Shown: positions 12,581 to 24,447, counted from the first letter of the stretch. The stretch: DNA of 64,000 nucleotides from Casuarina equisetifolia (GCA_028551475.1 CM052360.1:27226682-27290681); one strand, 5' to 3'. The notes: generated by a model from the letters alone, not told the origin. Translations and numbers: made by a program.

Positions 12581-13166
12581 GTAGCAGTGATAGTCTTCAT
12601 CTTCAAAGGAGGAATCATCGGAGTTGGAGTCGATGTCAAAATATTCCTCTACTACTTTGAGAATTGTATCTGGGCCTTGTTCACCTTCTTCAGAAAATAT
12701 AGATTCAAGATCAGCATCCTCGTCTCATGGCGTAACTTGATGGAAGGAATCAATGGTTCCCATTCTAATTTATGAGAAATCATGTGGATCTAACACCAGC
12801 CAACACATATGAGTATGGAGAATCTTGTGTAGATGTAAAAATTGATTTATGTCAAATTACATAAAACTAATTAGCATTTGTAATATTTGTTGTTTGAGCT
12901 ATTTGTTCTTAGGTTTAATATTCTTCCAATTACTGTACAAATCCATTTAATTTCATAGGAGGAGAGCTGAAAGAAAATAGGGTTTTTGATGAAAGATTTA
13001 TTTAGTGATACAATCCAAGTTTCCCAATTTACTTATTATGAAACTTGTTGCATACTAGGATTTCTTTAAGGTGACTCATATCTTGAATAATGAACTTTAC
13101 TTTCATTATTCAACATGGATTTAAACTATTTAAGATGCCCATTCCCATTTGTTTTGCTCACCACCG

Positions 13167-13194
13167 CCCCCCCCCCCCCCCCAAAAAAAAAAAA
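13167..13194. repeat. C16 homopolymer followed by A12
   Basis: Sixteen C are directly followed by twelve A and then an A-rich stretch. Such tracts are unusual in plant DNA and prone to assembly error, so the true length is uncertain. Confidence 0.8.
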
Positions 13195-13724
13195 GAATAA
13201 AAAGAAAAAAAATAAGGGTTTCATCTGCAGTATCTTGCACTTCATTATTTGAAAGTTATTTTAGCACTCCTCGTTTGTATATGATTAAATCCTTAACCAT
13301 ACTAAGGATGCATAGAGATGAACGTTAATGCTAACTCATGATTAAGATATTTAAGGTCCTGAAATAGAAAATCAAAGAAAAAAAATATGGGATTAACTAT
13401 CGGGTATGGTGAAAAGCCACGCCGGATTTCTAAACAAATAAAGATGACCCCAAGTAAAAAAATTTCCGACTCGATTGGGGTTTTAGGTTAAGCCTGGGGA
13501 AGGTGAATACTCTGAACATTCTTACGATGGAACTTCAAAAAATGAAGTTGATTAAGAGATCTCAAAGAAAATTTCCAAATTTGGATTATGTTACAGCCCA
13601 CAGTTTGTGTGGATTATGTTCCGATCAACAAACACAGTCTCCTTGATCGACAAGACCACGTCAAATTTGTCCTCCGGGGGTTATTCTCTCTTTCTTGTCT
13701 TGGCGTTCTTCTTAATCACAGGGC

Positions 13725-14343
13725 TTTTGAACGCACCCCATGGCCGTTCTTGCAACTCGTACAATAGTGAAGTAGAAAAGAAGGTTTCTCTGTAAAGGAG
13801 ACCACACGAGAAACTAGACCAATTCACAAGGATATCGGACAATAGAATATCACATGGAGATAAGAATACTTATAATGTTTCTTATAAGCTTAATTCTTCT
13901 TTTCAATAAAACTTTTGGAGAAGAGGTAAATTTAAACATTTACAATGCATTAGAGTCTGTTTTTCTATGCGATCCAATCTAATTCTAAAAACGGGCAAGT
14001 CTTTCACTTGGTTAAAAGATTGAATTTGGACTACATTGGAGATGAGAATATTTTTAATGTGTTTTGTAAGTTTGAATAACTCATTCTTCAATGAGGCCTT
14101 TTAAGGAGAAGTGAATCTCTTATTTTGCATCTCTTTCAAGCTTCTCGAGTGTTGTTATATAGACACCTCCATTCGTTTACATAACAGCCCTTTATTCCCA
14201 TGTATGCTTCTTTTCCAACCTTCTTCTTCTTTTTTTTTTTTTTAAATGGACTCTCGTGCATGCATGTTTGTTTTCGTTTACAACACATTTTGAACGCACC
14301 CTCACGGGAAAGTGAAAAGGATGGTTTCTCTGTAAAGGAGACC
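13725..14343 (+). repeat. Short direct repeat pair (13725-13803 and 14288-14343)
   Basis: Both copies start TTTTGAACGCACCC, contain GTGAA(G/A)..GAAAAG and end GGTTTCTCTGTAAAGGAGAC. The first copy has an internal extra segment. Origin unknown. Confidence 0.7.
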
Positions 14344-14979
14344 TCGCCAGACATTAACTTCATTGAAGGAAACTTGGGGTCCCGAAGGGCCCTCCGATCA
14401 CGTAGAACCAATGCACTTCGTGTTCTCGAGTGTCGTGAAGGCCAGGTATCTGATAGGGCTCGCTGGTCGGCTGCCTGTGATCCTTGCTATGAGCTGATAC
14501 GTGGGAACTAGATGGCTACCATTCGATTTCTTCGAGAAACTTCACATGCCTTTGATTTTAAGAAAGTATTCAGACTTTTGAACTGGAGATTGTCGTGAAG
14601 GATAGGGCTAACATGACCAGTAACATCATTGGTAAACTTTCCGCCATTGTTTCCAAGGTTTCTTTGCATGTTCCGCCTGACAGTACATGGGTGGGGTAGG
14701 TGGTATACTACAGGACAAGAACATGGTGAGGGAAAAGACAGTAGATGTTATCTCTTTGGATGGGGATGAGAATGTTATTGTTTACTTAAGCTTTGGTATT
14801 TGAGAGTTAATGTCAGCCAAACAAGAACGAGAACCCTACGCGGAGTAAGGAAGTCATGTTCGTTGCAGCAGAACCTCTAGATAATGCTTTGGTTTTGAGT
14901 GTGGAGTATTGGTTGCAACCAAGAGGGAGGGAAGTATGATCTTGAAAGGCGTGAAGGAGAGGGGACTGAAGAAAAGAAG

Positions 14980-16080
14980 GAAGGCAACACATATTTTTGG
15001 AAGGACAACTGGCTTGGACAACCATTGTATTCTCCTTCATGTCCCTCTCCTGAAATCACATTACAAGAAGCTTAGCAAAATCCCTCTTCTATTAACGCCC
15101 ACTAAACGAATGATCAACAAGCACAAGTACAACAGATAGATCTTTCAAAAGAGCCGAATATACTGACATGGGATCTTGATTCAATAGGTATTTTTTCAGC
15201 TTCTAGTGTTTACAACGACAGAAGGGACAAAAGACCAAAGGTCAGCTATACTAAGTTCTTATGGAACAAGGTTATCCCTCCCAAAATTGGAATATTTGTT
15301 TGGAAGCTAATGCATAAGGGAATACCAGTACAAGGTAACTTGTAAAAAAGAGGGATACAAAGGACCTCCAAGTGTCAATATTGTATAAATGCTCAAAAGG
15401 AAACAATGGGACAACTCTTCATGCACAATGAGCTGGCTTAAATTTTGGAGGAGATATGCCAATATACTCAGCGTACCAGTGGAATTTGATTCCATTTCTT
15501 CGTTGCTAACATCATGGTATGTAGAAACAGTATGGAATAGTCAGAGGAGAGTGACGATAGCAATAGCAGGAGCGGTCATCGCATGGGAAATATGGCAAGC
15601 TAGGAATGCAGTAAAGCACAATGCAACTCACATGGCCATCAGAAAGATTAGCAGTGATATAACTGTTGGTTGATACAACTGTTATTGCTTCACAAAATAG
15701 ACACATAGGCAATTTTCATAGACCAAATATCTCTTAATATTTTAAGGATTTCAGTGAAATAGGTTGCGTTAAGAATAGGATCTTGGATCAAATGGCACCC
15801 ACCTAGGCAAGGATCAGTTCCAGTGTCTTTGGCAACGTTGCTGGTGGAGGAGCTTTGAGAGATTGCAATGGAAGCTTTGCTGTGAAGTTTGGACCTGGAA
15901 GCATTACACATGCAGAGGCACATGTTTTACTCTGAGGTCTCACAATATGTCATGAAGAAACCAGATTCCTTATATAATTGAATCAAATTTGTGTTATTTG
16001 GTCTAATGTATGATGAATAACTAGAAACCTCCTTGGCAATTGGAATATACACTGTGAAGGTGTGCTAGTCTCCTACCTTG
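14980..16080 (+). pseudogene. LINE (L1-type) ORF2 3' remnant: zf-RVT and RNase H-like domains
   Basis: Plus-strand translation gives, across frameshifts, an FWKDNWLGQP block, then WDLDSIGIFSASSVY, FLWNKVIPPKIGIFVWKL and CQYC, the hallmarks of the reverse-transcriptase zinc-binding region of plant non-LTR retrotransposons. Further on, NVAGGGALRDCNGSFAVKFG and ITHAEAHVLL match the RNase H-like domain that ends L1-type ORF2, with E of the AEA block retained. Several stops and frameshifts show it is dead. The polymerase core upstream is not recognisable and no poly-A tail was found. It is absent from unit 2. Confidence 0.75.
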
Positions 16081-16288
16081 ACAAACAATTTTTAGGCACA
16101 TATACCAAGAAGATAATTCAGTAGGGGATAGAATAGTCGATCATGGCCATATTGTTTAGAGATAGATCTCCTCATGCCATGATTGGCTAGTCTATCTACT
16201 ATTGGATGAAGGTTCAATAGGGCACGATTGGCCATATTTCAGAATGTTCAGAAATAGATCTCCTCACATGCCGTGATCCAATCATGGC

Positions 16289-16362
16289 CATTTGCTGTAT
16301 CAGTACGAGACAGCTGGTGGTGTTGGATGAAGCTCAGTTGTCTCGTACTGATACAGCAAATG
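16289..16362. repeat. Near-perfect 28-bp inverted repeat with 18-bp loop
   Basis: Arms 16289-16316 and 16335-16362 are reverse complements at 27 of 28 positions; the single mismatch gives a G-T/G-U wobble in the hairpin. The right arm continues into an exon-like open segment. It could arise by template switching or be a small-RNA-like hairpin; nothing shows expression. Confidence 0.85.
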
Positions 16363-16405
16363 AAGAAGAATTGGTTGAAGGTTTTCAGGACTTTGCATTT
16401 GAAAA
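16317..16405 (+). other. Exon-like fragment of unknown origin
   Basis: A plus-strand open segment reads VLDEAQLSRTDTANEEEL then VEGFQDFAFEK and ends at AAAG|GTATGT, a good splice-donor match. The composition is coding-like and unlike the AT-rich surroundings. It could be a captured exon or gene relic; no domain is recognised and no partner exon is seen within 1 kb. Confidence 0.3.
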
Positions 16406-18340
16406 GGTATGTAAATTTCTTAGTTTAGGTTGTTCATTTCTTCTCTTGAAATTGCCATTTAAGGAAAGAAAACACCTTTACATATTAAAATTATGCCAGA
16501 TTTCAAAAGGTCTTTATGTGCTAAGGCATTGAAGAATCCTGATATAGCATTCCTTTAGTGTCCCAAAACTTCTCCAAAAGGCTGCCTGCAAAATCAGAAG
16601 GCATATTTTGAGAACTCGAATACTAGTAGCCAAAATGGTATAGTCTATTTTGCTCCTGTTCAACCCATTATATTCAAACTTGTATAAAATGTGTATAACT
16701 AGGAAGTCTTGATACTTCGTATATTAAAAAAAAGAAATAATGGGTAAAATTCATTTTTATCTTTGCCTTTGCCGTCAAGCTTTCATTTACCTACATTTAA
16801 CTGCTCCTTATGCGCAATTGAGTATATCAAATTGTGAAGCTCCATTATTTATTTATTTTGTCATCTTTATCTAGTGGTGGGTTGTTACATGCTTTTTAGG
16901 GGATCTTTAATGTAGCTTAACTTGAAGATAACCTTCGTAGAACCACAGCTGAAACCCTATACCTACGACCAACGGTGACAAGAACTTGAATTGAACACAG
17001 AATGGATTGAGAGAAGGATTACAGAAGGGAGAGAACTCCTGTGTACAAACAGAGCTATCTGGTTCAGAAGGCTGCCCTTGATCTACTTCGCCTCCTCTTT
17101 ATACCCTCTGCTCCAAGGCCATGCCACCGCAGGTAAGTTTACAGAGATAACCCAAAACGTGAGGGAAACAGGACGAAATAGGGTGTCCCTCCACGACACA
17201 CATCCCCCTCTTAACTCTTAAATACACTCCCATGCGCAGACCACGGCCTCCTCTTCCCCATACTAATTCTCTGAGCATGCCACCTAGTCACCACCAAATG
17301 TGCATGAAGCTGCATGTGACAGTGTAATTTCCACATTTTCACTTGCGATTGTCCCCGTTATACACCTATAATAAATGATGTATTGGCAATTCAATTTTTA
17401 TGCGTTAAATGGTCTTTTGAATTATATGCATTTGGGGTAACCTATTGGATCTAGAATCCATGAGAAATAGAGAAATTCGTTACATGAGTAAATGACAAGT
17501 GATCATCTTTAGATTACATGATTTCATTAGTTGTCACTCAAAAGGAAATATGTTGAAGCGAGCTGAAAATACCCTCAGAAGCTCTTAGGGTGTATCGGGG
17601 TGAAGAATAATCATCCCCTTAAACTTACTTTTTTTTTTTTTTTGGTATTCTGCATTTCGTACTGTCTCTACTGAAATTGATAGAACTTTGCTGGAGCTTA
17701 TTAAAAAAAATTGTTATAGAGATAAGCGTAGGGGATGTATTTACAAGTATATTACTATTCAAAAGTTGTTGTATGTCAACTACAGTCTACTTCTTTTTTC
17801 CTGTTTCAAGTAGAGTTATTGAGTTCTCAACCCAAGTTATTATTGCTCAAGACATCAAGAACCAAATGATCTCAGATGGCATTAGGAACAGGAATGACAG
17901 TCTAGGAAGCATATTACCATCCTAAAAGTTGTCCTTATCTTGCTTAAACTAAAGCCAAAATTATTGCACTTGCAGGCTAGCCACAATTTCGTTTTACCAG
18001 CACGACCTTTGAGTCCTCCTAAAAAGGACAATCAGGGATGAACAAGGGTTCCTGTAAACATCTATCCATTATGTGCACGTGAAAGTTGTTTGCGAGCTGC
18101 TTTTCTATGCGCTTCGTCCAAATCTTCTGTAAGTCTTCATATCCTCTATATGGCTCTTTCGAGCGTGAAGCCAACAACATGTGACTTATCGTCATAAGTA
18201 ACTTAACTTGCCTGCTATTGTTAACTTAATTTATGCGGCATGACAGATAGAAACTTCTGCAGGAATATAGTGCTTACCAAGCATGCACATTATCTAGTGG
18301 TTTTGGCTGTTTAGTAGATATCACAATGCCTAAAACTTCT
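16406..18340. other. Unassigned unit 1-specific sequence, possibly retrotransposon debris
   Basis: No gene was recognised. A GC-richer block at about 16930-17290 stands out; its wording around AACCACAGCTGAAACCC and ACAGAATGGATTGAGAGAAG is reminiscent of a plant copia LTR read in reverse, but no second LTR or primer site was found. The rest (17300-18340) is AT-rich and shows nothing definite. Confidence 0.35.
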
Positions 18341-18344
18341 AATG

Positions 18345-18640
18345 ATATGTAAACCACTTCCACCTCGGCTTACTTATCCTATTAGAGGACAAAACCAATT
18401 CCTACCCCAAATGTCCCAAACCTCTATCGCCTCTTCAAAACTTTGCAAAGCTAGCATATGCACACTACATGGCCTATCCTCAACTAGGGTTAAACTTCTT
18501 TTCGTCTCTTTTCTCACTGCCACTTACTTAGTTAATAGGATACCTACTCCCATCCTCAAAGTGAAAACTCCTTTTGAGATTCTCTATGAAAATACACATT
18601 CTCTTAATTACTTATGGGTATTTGGGTGGTTATGAGTCCA
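18345..18640 (+). pseudogene. Ty1/copia integrase C-terminal fragment
   Basis: The plus frame contains FLTATYLVNRIPTPILKV, then KTPFEILYENTHSLNYLWVFG, matching the end of the copia integrase core (A-YLINR-P; P-E-L; L-VFGC). The following frame (18614-18928) is proline-rich, as in the integrase to RT linker, but in another phase. It is only a few hundred bases, has no LTRs, and is absent from unit 2. Confidence 0.75.
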
Positions 18641-18919
18641 CCACCACTAATTTTTGTCATAGTCACAGAATATGAGTCTCCTATTGTTACGCCCATACAT
18701 GATTTGGTGACCCTCCCTCCTCCATATCTGTCTCCTTTTACTACACCCATATCTAACTTGGTTGACCCCCCTCTAGATCCCTCTATTGCCATTGTTCCCT
18801 ATATTGGCTCGGAATTCTCATTCTGCTTATTGATCCCACACCAACCTTTCGTTGTGCAAACCAAACCATTCACCATTGGAAACTATACCAAATGGATGTA
18901 CGTAATAAAACAGATATTA

Positions 18920-20330
18920 CTAGTATGAGAGGAGTAAGGATGTGTATATGGGTTTGAACTCATCCTATAATATGCAACGTGTTACTTTAGATTCTGTGTA
19001 CCTTGAAATGGCAGCTTACGTGGTAAAATAAGTAGGAAATGGCTTTCTTTTTCCTTACCTTTTCGAACCAAAAGCGGTAAAAGAAGATGCCTCTGAGTAA
19101 ATGAATATTCTAGAAAAAGTTAAAATAAGTCAGTAGAATCCGTACGAGGAAACGTTGGAGAAGGGAAAAGCATCATCTCAAGAGCTTCAGCTATTACAGC
19201 TACTGGTTGTCAATCAACCTTGTATTAGTTGGAGCTATGATATGAAATCTACTCCTGGTAAATGATAGGTCCACGACAAGAGGCACAGCGAAAAGTTCAT
19301 AGTTTTGGAAGAAAGAAGTCCTATCAGAACTACTAATCCACAACATAATCACGCAAGAAAGCTAGTACCCGTTAATATTTAGAAATCCGTAGGGATGTTC
19401 CTGTGCTTGATTTATTTTCTTTCCTTCTTCCCTCGGGAAAGAAAAGAGGATATATGCCTTTAACATCGATCAAGAATCCTTCACATGAAATTGGAGTCCA
19501 TGATGGATCACTTTTCTGATCTGAAAGGGAAAAGTGATGGCTACGTTCGTTAAACATGAAACCTTTGATGAGAAAGGCGCAGCTTCTTGTTTCCTTCGTT
19601 CATTATAGGCCATTTCCCATCCTGAAACGCATATATGCTACAAGCAAAGTCGTAGGCACTAAGCTAGCTGCACTCTATTTCGGAATGTCGGTAGGAGTAA
19701 TTGCTGAGGAGTGAAGAGTGGGCAGTGACTAATGGGCCATGAAAACGCAGTAGATAGAGTAGACACTAGGGTACCCGGACCCTAGTGCCTACGACAAACC
19801 CAGAAAAGCCATGCTTAGCACCAGGGCGTACGCATCCACGCAAGGCCAGCAGAGCGTGTACATGCGGCTGTCATTGACTTTGAAGACACAATTATCACAG
19901 ACTTCTAGAGCAGTATCAGTTCGCAGCTATGACATAGACTACATGCACTTGCTATGTATAGAATGCCAATTTGAATGGTTTAGATTCCAATGGGTTACAG
20001 AGGAAGGTGCATAAAATCCTTGTACGAGGTAAAAATGGAATTGAAGATGGAAGGGCTCTAGGAGTACCTCATAGCCAGATCTGGCCCCTCTAAAGTAGGC
20101 TGTTTTACGGGCGTTTCACCATAATTTAAAGCACCAAGAACGAAGACAAATTTTCTTTCTGGATGGGAGTTAGTTCGTCTCCGCACCAACCGAAAAGGCA
20201 AAATGGGTCTGTTTTTCCTGTCTCTGTTTCTGAATGTTGGCTGGTGGAAGGGGTCCGACTGCTGCCATATTCTCCAAGATACCTTTGTCCACGCATGGTG
20301 ATCATCTGTGTATTAATCATTGCATTATCA
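18920..20330. repeat. Duplicated GC-richer block, copy 1 (possible organelle-derived DNA)
   Basis: It matches 54130-55510 in unit 2 almost along its whole length. It has no sustained open frame but is richer in G+C and less AT-tracted than its neighbours, in a style resembling plant mitochondrial intergenic DNA. The organellar idea is an impression and was not verified. Confidence 0.6.
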
Positions 20331-20720
20331 CCGAGAGAGAGATATATGCTTTAGATCCCCATATTTGACTCCTTAAACCTGAAAACCTAACAGGGACAAA
20401 TCATTGTCCGTCAATATTCAGTAGTTAATTTGCAGAATTTAAACTAAGATAGATAAATCACTAAAGCTAACATAAAATGTTGTAATAAATTGAATACCTG
20501 CCAATGTGGAATCTACTGTTATGATTATGAAAACTTTTTCTGTACAATACGGCCTCCTCTTATAGGCATTAGGCCTATTTTATATAAGGTATATACATAA
20601 AACCTCATGAGTGCGAGAATATTATAAAGGAATATTATGTGGAATATTACATCTAAATGGGAAAATATATTAGGGATCGCCTTATAGTCATTAACAAATG
20701 TATATATATCTATGTACGTT
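20331..20720. other. 3' flank of the NAC pseudogene
   Basis: No gene. It corresponds to 55880-56020 in unit 2, with small unit-specific insertions. Confidence 0.5.
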
Positions 20721-20727
20721 TAGCTTA

Positions 20728-22758
20728 TTAGATTGCCTGGAAGGGACTGGTGTATTCTCTTTTTGTACCTGGAGTTGGATTCCATTCCCACAGTTGATCA
20801 GTGAAGCCGCTTGGAAGAATGCTCGGCAGTGTGTTGAGAGCCAGTGGCTGTGAATTTGGAGGCAAGATGGAGAACTGGTTAGGCTGATGTTGAGCATTGA
20901 AGAGGTGTTGTTGTTGGCTGATACTTGAAGCTTGTGGGTAATTCACTAGTCTATGGAGATCATCCACAACGCTAGATGAGACAGAAGAAGAGCCTGTGAA
21001 GAATGTGGCCCAAGTGGGGACTATAGGACTAGCTTGCTTTGAGTCGCGTATAAGCATTCCTTCCTCCACCGGAGCTGGTAGCCCAAGGGCGGTGTTAACT
21101 GCAGCTTGGTATGAATTATGCTTTGAAAGCCTGAGAGCCGTTGTGACATCTAAGCTACTTCTTCCAACTGTTTCGCTAATATTTTCCTCTTCAATTTGCC
21201 GTGAATGTCCTCCGAAAGCATGGAAGTTTCCGTTGAATTATGAAACGTGTCTTGTTGCTGTCTAGACGACAGAGCCACTTCACTTAAGGTCGTTTTCGAT
21301 GGAAAAGTATGTGGGAGAGAAGGGTAGTTTTCAACTCCAGCTTTCTTGTATACACGGCATAGGGATATTTCTACCTGAAAATGGAAGATTTGAAATTGGA
21401 TGCGAGTAACGAAGGAGAGTTGGTGAAGACTGACACTATTTTAGTAAAAAGTAAGGCACTTCAATGAAGTTTTCAGACGTTCAGTTTGGATTCAATTCAA
21501 GTTTTCAGACGTTCTTTATCGATTAATGAATTTAAGTCCTGGCACACTGCTGCAAAATTCCCGCAAAACAGATTTAAGAACTCCATTAAATAGTGATAAA
21601 TTTGAAACCCATATTGGCAATAGTGTTCCTGCCAATTTCGTTTTTCCGATGCAACAGTGCTGGGGTCTGCTGCAGATCCATATCTCGGGATCGAACCCTT
21701 TAGCAAGTCGGCCTTGCAAGAAAATTCTTAAGAAGGAAAAGATTATGCTCCAATTAAAGGTATATCGAATGTCCATAAACTAGGGTTAGTGAAGAAGTAA
21801 GAATGCATAAGGAGTCTAAACTCTATGGGAGGCTCATCCTTCTCAATATTCACTCTTTTCTTAGTATTGAAGTTTCTTGATGCATGATAAACAGAAGAAG
21901 CAAAGCTTCTTACCTTCTGATAGCATTCAGTTTCTTGTTGTGGTAGGCGATACTCGTTCATGATCCAGCTAGACTTGAGGTTTGTTGGATGGTACATATG
22001 ACAATGCCTCCCCTACAATAGCAAACCTTGTACTCAAGATATGAGTGCAAAAGTACATAACCTTTACAGACAAGCTCCTAATAACTAATAAACTATTTAT
22101 TTAATTAAGGAACAAACACCTCATATAACAAAAGAGGTCTATCCTATCCCTTGAAGAAGGTGGCTGGACAATATTCCAACGGCTGACCTCTGGATGAAGA
22201 GTGACCCAATGTTCGGAACATTGCCAAAGTCAAATGGTCATCTCTCCTTGGAGGTGTTCCCCTGACGACGGCCTTCCTGGCTTTCTAAACTCTTTCTGCC
22301 CACACCCATTTCAATTTTTTTTCACAGGTTTCGTTTTGCCCAAACCTATTTCAATTCCTTCCAGTGGATCCATAGCCACGATACGTGGTAGGACGACACT
22401 TTAACACCAATTTGTCATGTGTGAAAAAGAAGAAGATAATTTCTTTGAGGAAAACTAAATCTCAATAGGTAATTGTGGATTTCAAGTTGATGATCTTTAC
22501 ACACTAATTCACAGATATTTATAAAAATAAGGCCTTAAAAGAAATAACAAATTACAAATCAAGAATATAATCTTATCTAACAACTTAATCTAATGCAAAC
22601 AACCTTAAGTAAATATCCCAATTCTGAAATAAATTAAATGCAAAATCCCTCTATACTTGAGTCTAATTTGTTACGCCTTTCTTTTTGACTTGGTTTTCAG
22701 ACTCGAAGTTTATTATATAGCGCAAGTGATAACGGACAGAGTTACAAACGCTAACATC

Positions 22759-22789
<31 letters not shown>

Positions 22790-23136
22790 ATGAATATTTG
22801 TATAGCAAGTAGATAACATCTTGAATAAATTAAGAGAAAAGGATAAAATTGCACATGCTACTTGTGGAAGATGGGATCCTTGAGAAAGAGGGTAAGTCTA
22901 CCAGGAAGCTCCCAGGGGTCATAGCGATAGAGATCCAGAAAAGTGATGAGTTCCACGTTGAAGCGCTTGCCTTCTACCTTACGGCGAAGGTAGAATTCTA
23001 CCAGTTCTTCCTCGGTGGGATGGAAACGGAATCCAGGCATCACCGTATCATGCTTATGATCATCAACTTCAGGGTTGCTGCTGTCGTCGCGGCTCATGTT
23101 AAAGCTTGCTGCAATTGCCACAAACTGTGTAATCAA
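20728..23136 (-). pseudogene. NAC035/LOV1-like NAC gene, copy 1 (decayed)
   Basis: This is the duplicate of the intact NAC gene at 56033-57931. Exon 1 (ending at 22902) keeps [20 protein letters not shown] and the DPWELPG end, but the initiator used in copy 2 (MAIAAS) reads VAIAAS. Of exon 2 only the last 20 or so codons survive ([12 protein letters not shown]...YQK, ending at 21914). The part carrying the [21 protein letters not shown] and [12 protein letters not shown]-binding blocks is gone, replaced by unrelated sequence. Exon 3 (21374-20728) has stops and a frameshift near 21070-21180, and its stop codon has shifted so the end reads PFQAI instead of PFK. A functional NAC DNA-binding domain is impossible. 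Confidence 0.9.
22001..22740. other. Unrelated sequence replacing NAC exon 2 and part of intron 1
   Basis: Homology to unit 2 stops near 21980 and resumes near 22745. The intervening stretch has no recognised domain or terminal repeats. A (TA)n run follows at about 22756-22776. Confidence 0.55.
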
Positions 23137-23519
23137 ATCAGAAGGTAATAATGGATTCCTCTGCGGCTTTGGCCTTCCCTCTCATTTATACCCCGAGAGA
23201 AATACCGTACGATTTCAGTGGTGCAAGTGGTAAGCAAGATAAAAGACGGTAAAACTCTCGAACCTTCCATTAAAAGAAAGCTCTACGTAGCTTTCAGGCC
23301 CTACTTGGAAGAGGTGTGTTTTAAGGTGTTTTAAGAAGAGAAAATGACATCTCAGAAATAGGACAGGGTGGCTACAGCCCTTAACAGCGCCTTTGGACCA
23401 TTCTGTTGTAGAAATTCCTAACAGTTTCTTCCACCACAAAAAAAGTCAAAACTATTCACCAATGCCTTTTCTCTTACCTAATTTCGCATGCTAAATTATG
23501 AAATTCAAATAGCTTTGGT

Positions 23520-24230
23520 TTGCCCACTTTTACCTCAGTTTTGCATAGGTTTGCTATTGATGTAAAGAAATTTACGAATACTTTTGACTAACTACTGAAG
23601 AGATGGATTTGTGTGATCTATTTTAGATTGGTGATATTAGTAAATATAATTTTATTAGATAGTTAATCTTTCAATATAAACTCTTTATAGTAGAAGGAAT
23701 AGCAAAATAGCTCTTTTTGATTAATTTATATTATGATTTTTGTCAGTTCTTGGTAAAAAATAAGAGTTATCTTTCTTTGAATGTATACACAGAAGGATGG
23801 AACAAAGAGATGTCATGTTGGATGGAATCCAACATCATGTTGAATGGAATCCAATGTCATGTTAGAAGATGAAATAAAGAGATGCAATAGATGATCAAAA
23901 TAGCTACAAGAAGAGATTTGGTTATTAAAGGTCTTAAATTATCATTTTTAACTTGCATTTACTTTATATGAGTTGAACATAATAGAATACAATTTTAGAA
24001 TATAATAATTGATATCCCAATTTTGTTAGCAAAAGTAATAAAAATTATACAAAGAAATTTTTTTAATTTAGAAATATAAAATTCTCTCATAATAATGTCA
24101 TTTTGAGTAAAATTTGAAAGATTTCAATCCTATCTTTTTGTAACTTTTGTAACTCTTGTAGTGCTGAGGTACATCCCTATATTTCTATATACTAATCTTT
24201 ATTAATGTAAATTTATCTTTCCACACAAAA

Positions 24231-24273
<43 letters not shown>
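23520..24273 (+). mobile_element. Retroposon family X, copy 1, 9-bp TSD and (AAAT)n tail
   Basis: The 9-bp AGCTTTGGT occurs at 23511-23519 and again at 24274-24282 flanking this insertion, while unit 2 (about 58391) has the site once. The right end is a tetranucleotide (AAAT)n tail (about 24227-24273), as in LINE or SINE insertions. The body matches 62230-62760 and, inverted, 62935-63400. No ORF with a known domain was seen, so it may be a 5'-truncated LINE or a nonautonomous retroposon. Confidence 0.7.
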
Positions 24274-24447
24274 AGCTTTGGTCTCCTAAATCACTATAAC
24301 TTACACAACCTTTGCTCACATGTATGCTTTATTTTCATCACAGCAAACATTATTAGAAAGCATATAATTTAATTCAAAATTTAATTTATAAGTTAAAAAG
24401 ATAATTTTTACTTGTAAGCACAACCCAAAAATGCACAGGACATGCAT

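Larger units (their letters stand above)
10450..12785 (-). mobile_element. Endogenous caulimovirid (petuvirus/florendovirus-like) pol fragment
   Basis: On the minus strand the order is aspartic protease, reverse transcriptase, RNase H, as in the polymerase part of plant pararetroviruses. The reverse transcriptase resembles Petuvirus/Florendovirus-type sequences more than Ty3/gypsy. No movement protein, coat protein, LTR or integrase is visible, which fits an endogenous viral fragment. It carries in-frame stops and frameshifts and is not intact. It lies about 0.5 kb downstream of Der and is absent from unit 2. The alternative, a diverged Ty3/gypsy pol, is less likely because no integrase follows RNase H. 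Confidence 0.75.
12786..14980. other. Unit 1-specific noncoding sequence with short repeats
   Basis: No gene was recognised. It contains the poly-C/poly-A tract at 13167-13194, a duplicated segment of about 60-80 bases (13725-13803 and 14288-14343, both ending in the same CTCTGTAAAGGAGACC), and a 12-base T run near 14230. Open frames at 13607-13795 and 14200-14511 include the duplicated segment and have no recognisable domain. Confidence 0.5.

Noticed and set aside
14200..14511. 103-residue plus-strand open frame
   Set aside because: It contains a poly-Phe run from a T tract and a segment of a local repeat; no domain is seen.
20996..21265. Plus-strand open frame opposite NAC exon 3 (likewise 56295-56543)
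   Set aside because: It is antisense to NAC coding sequence and duplicated with it.
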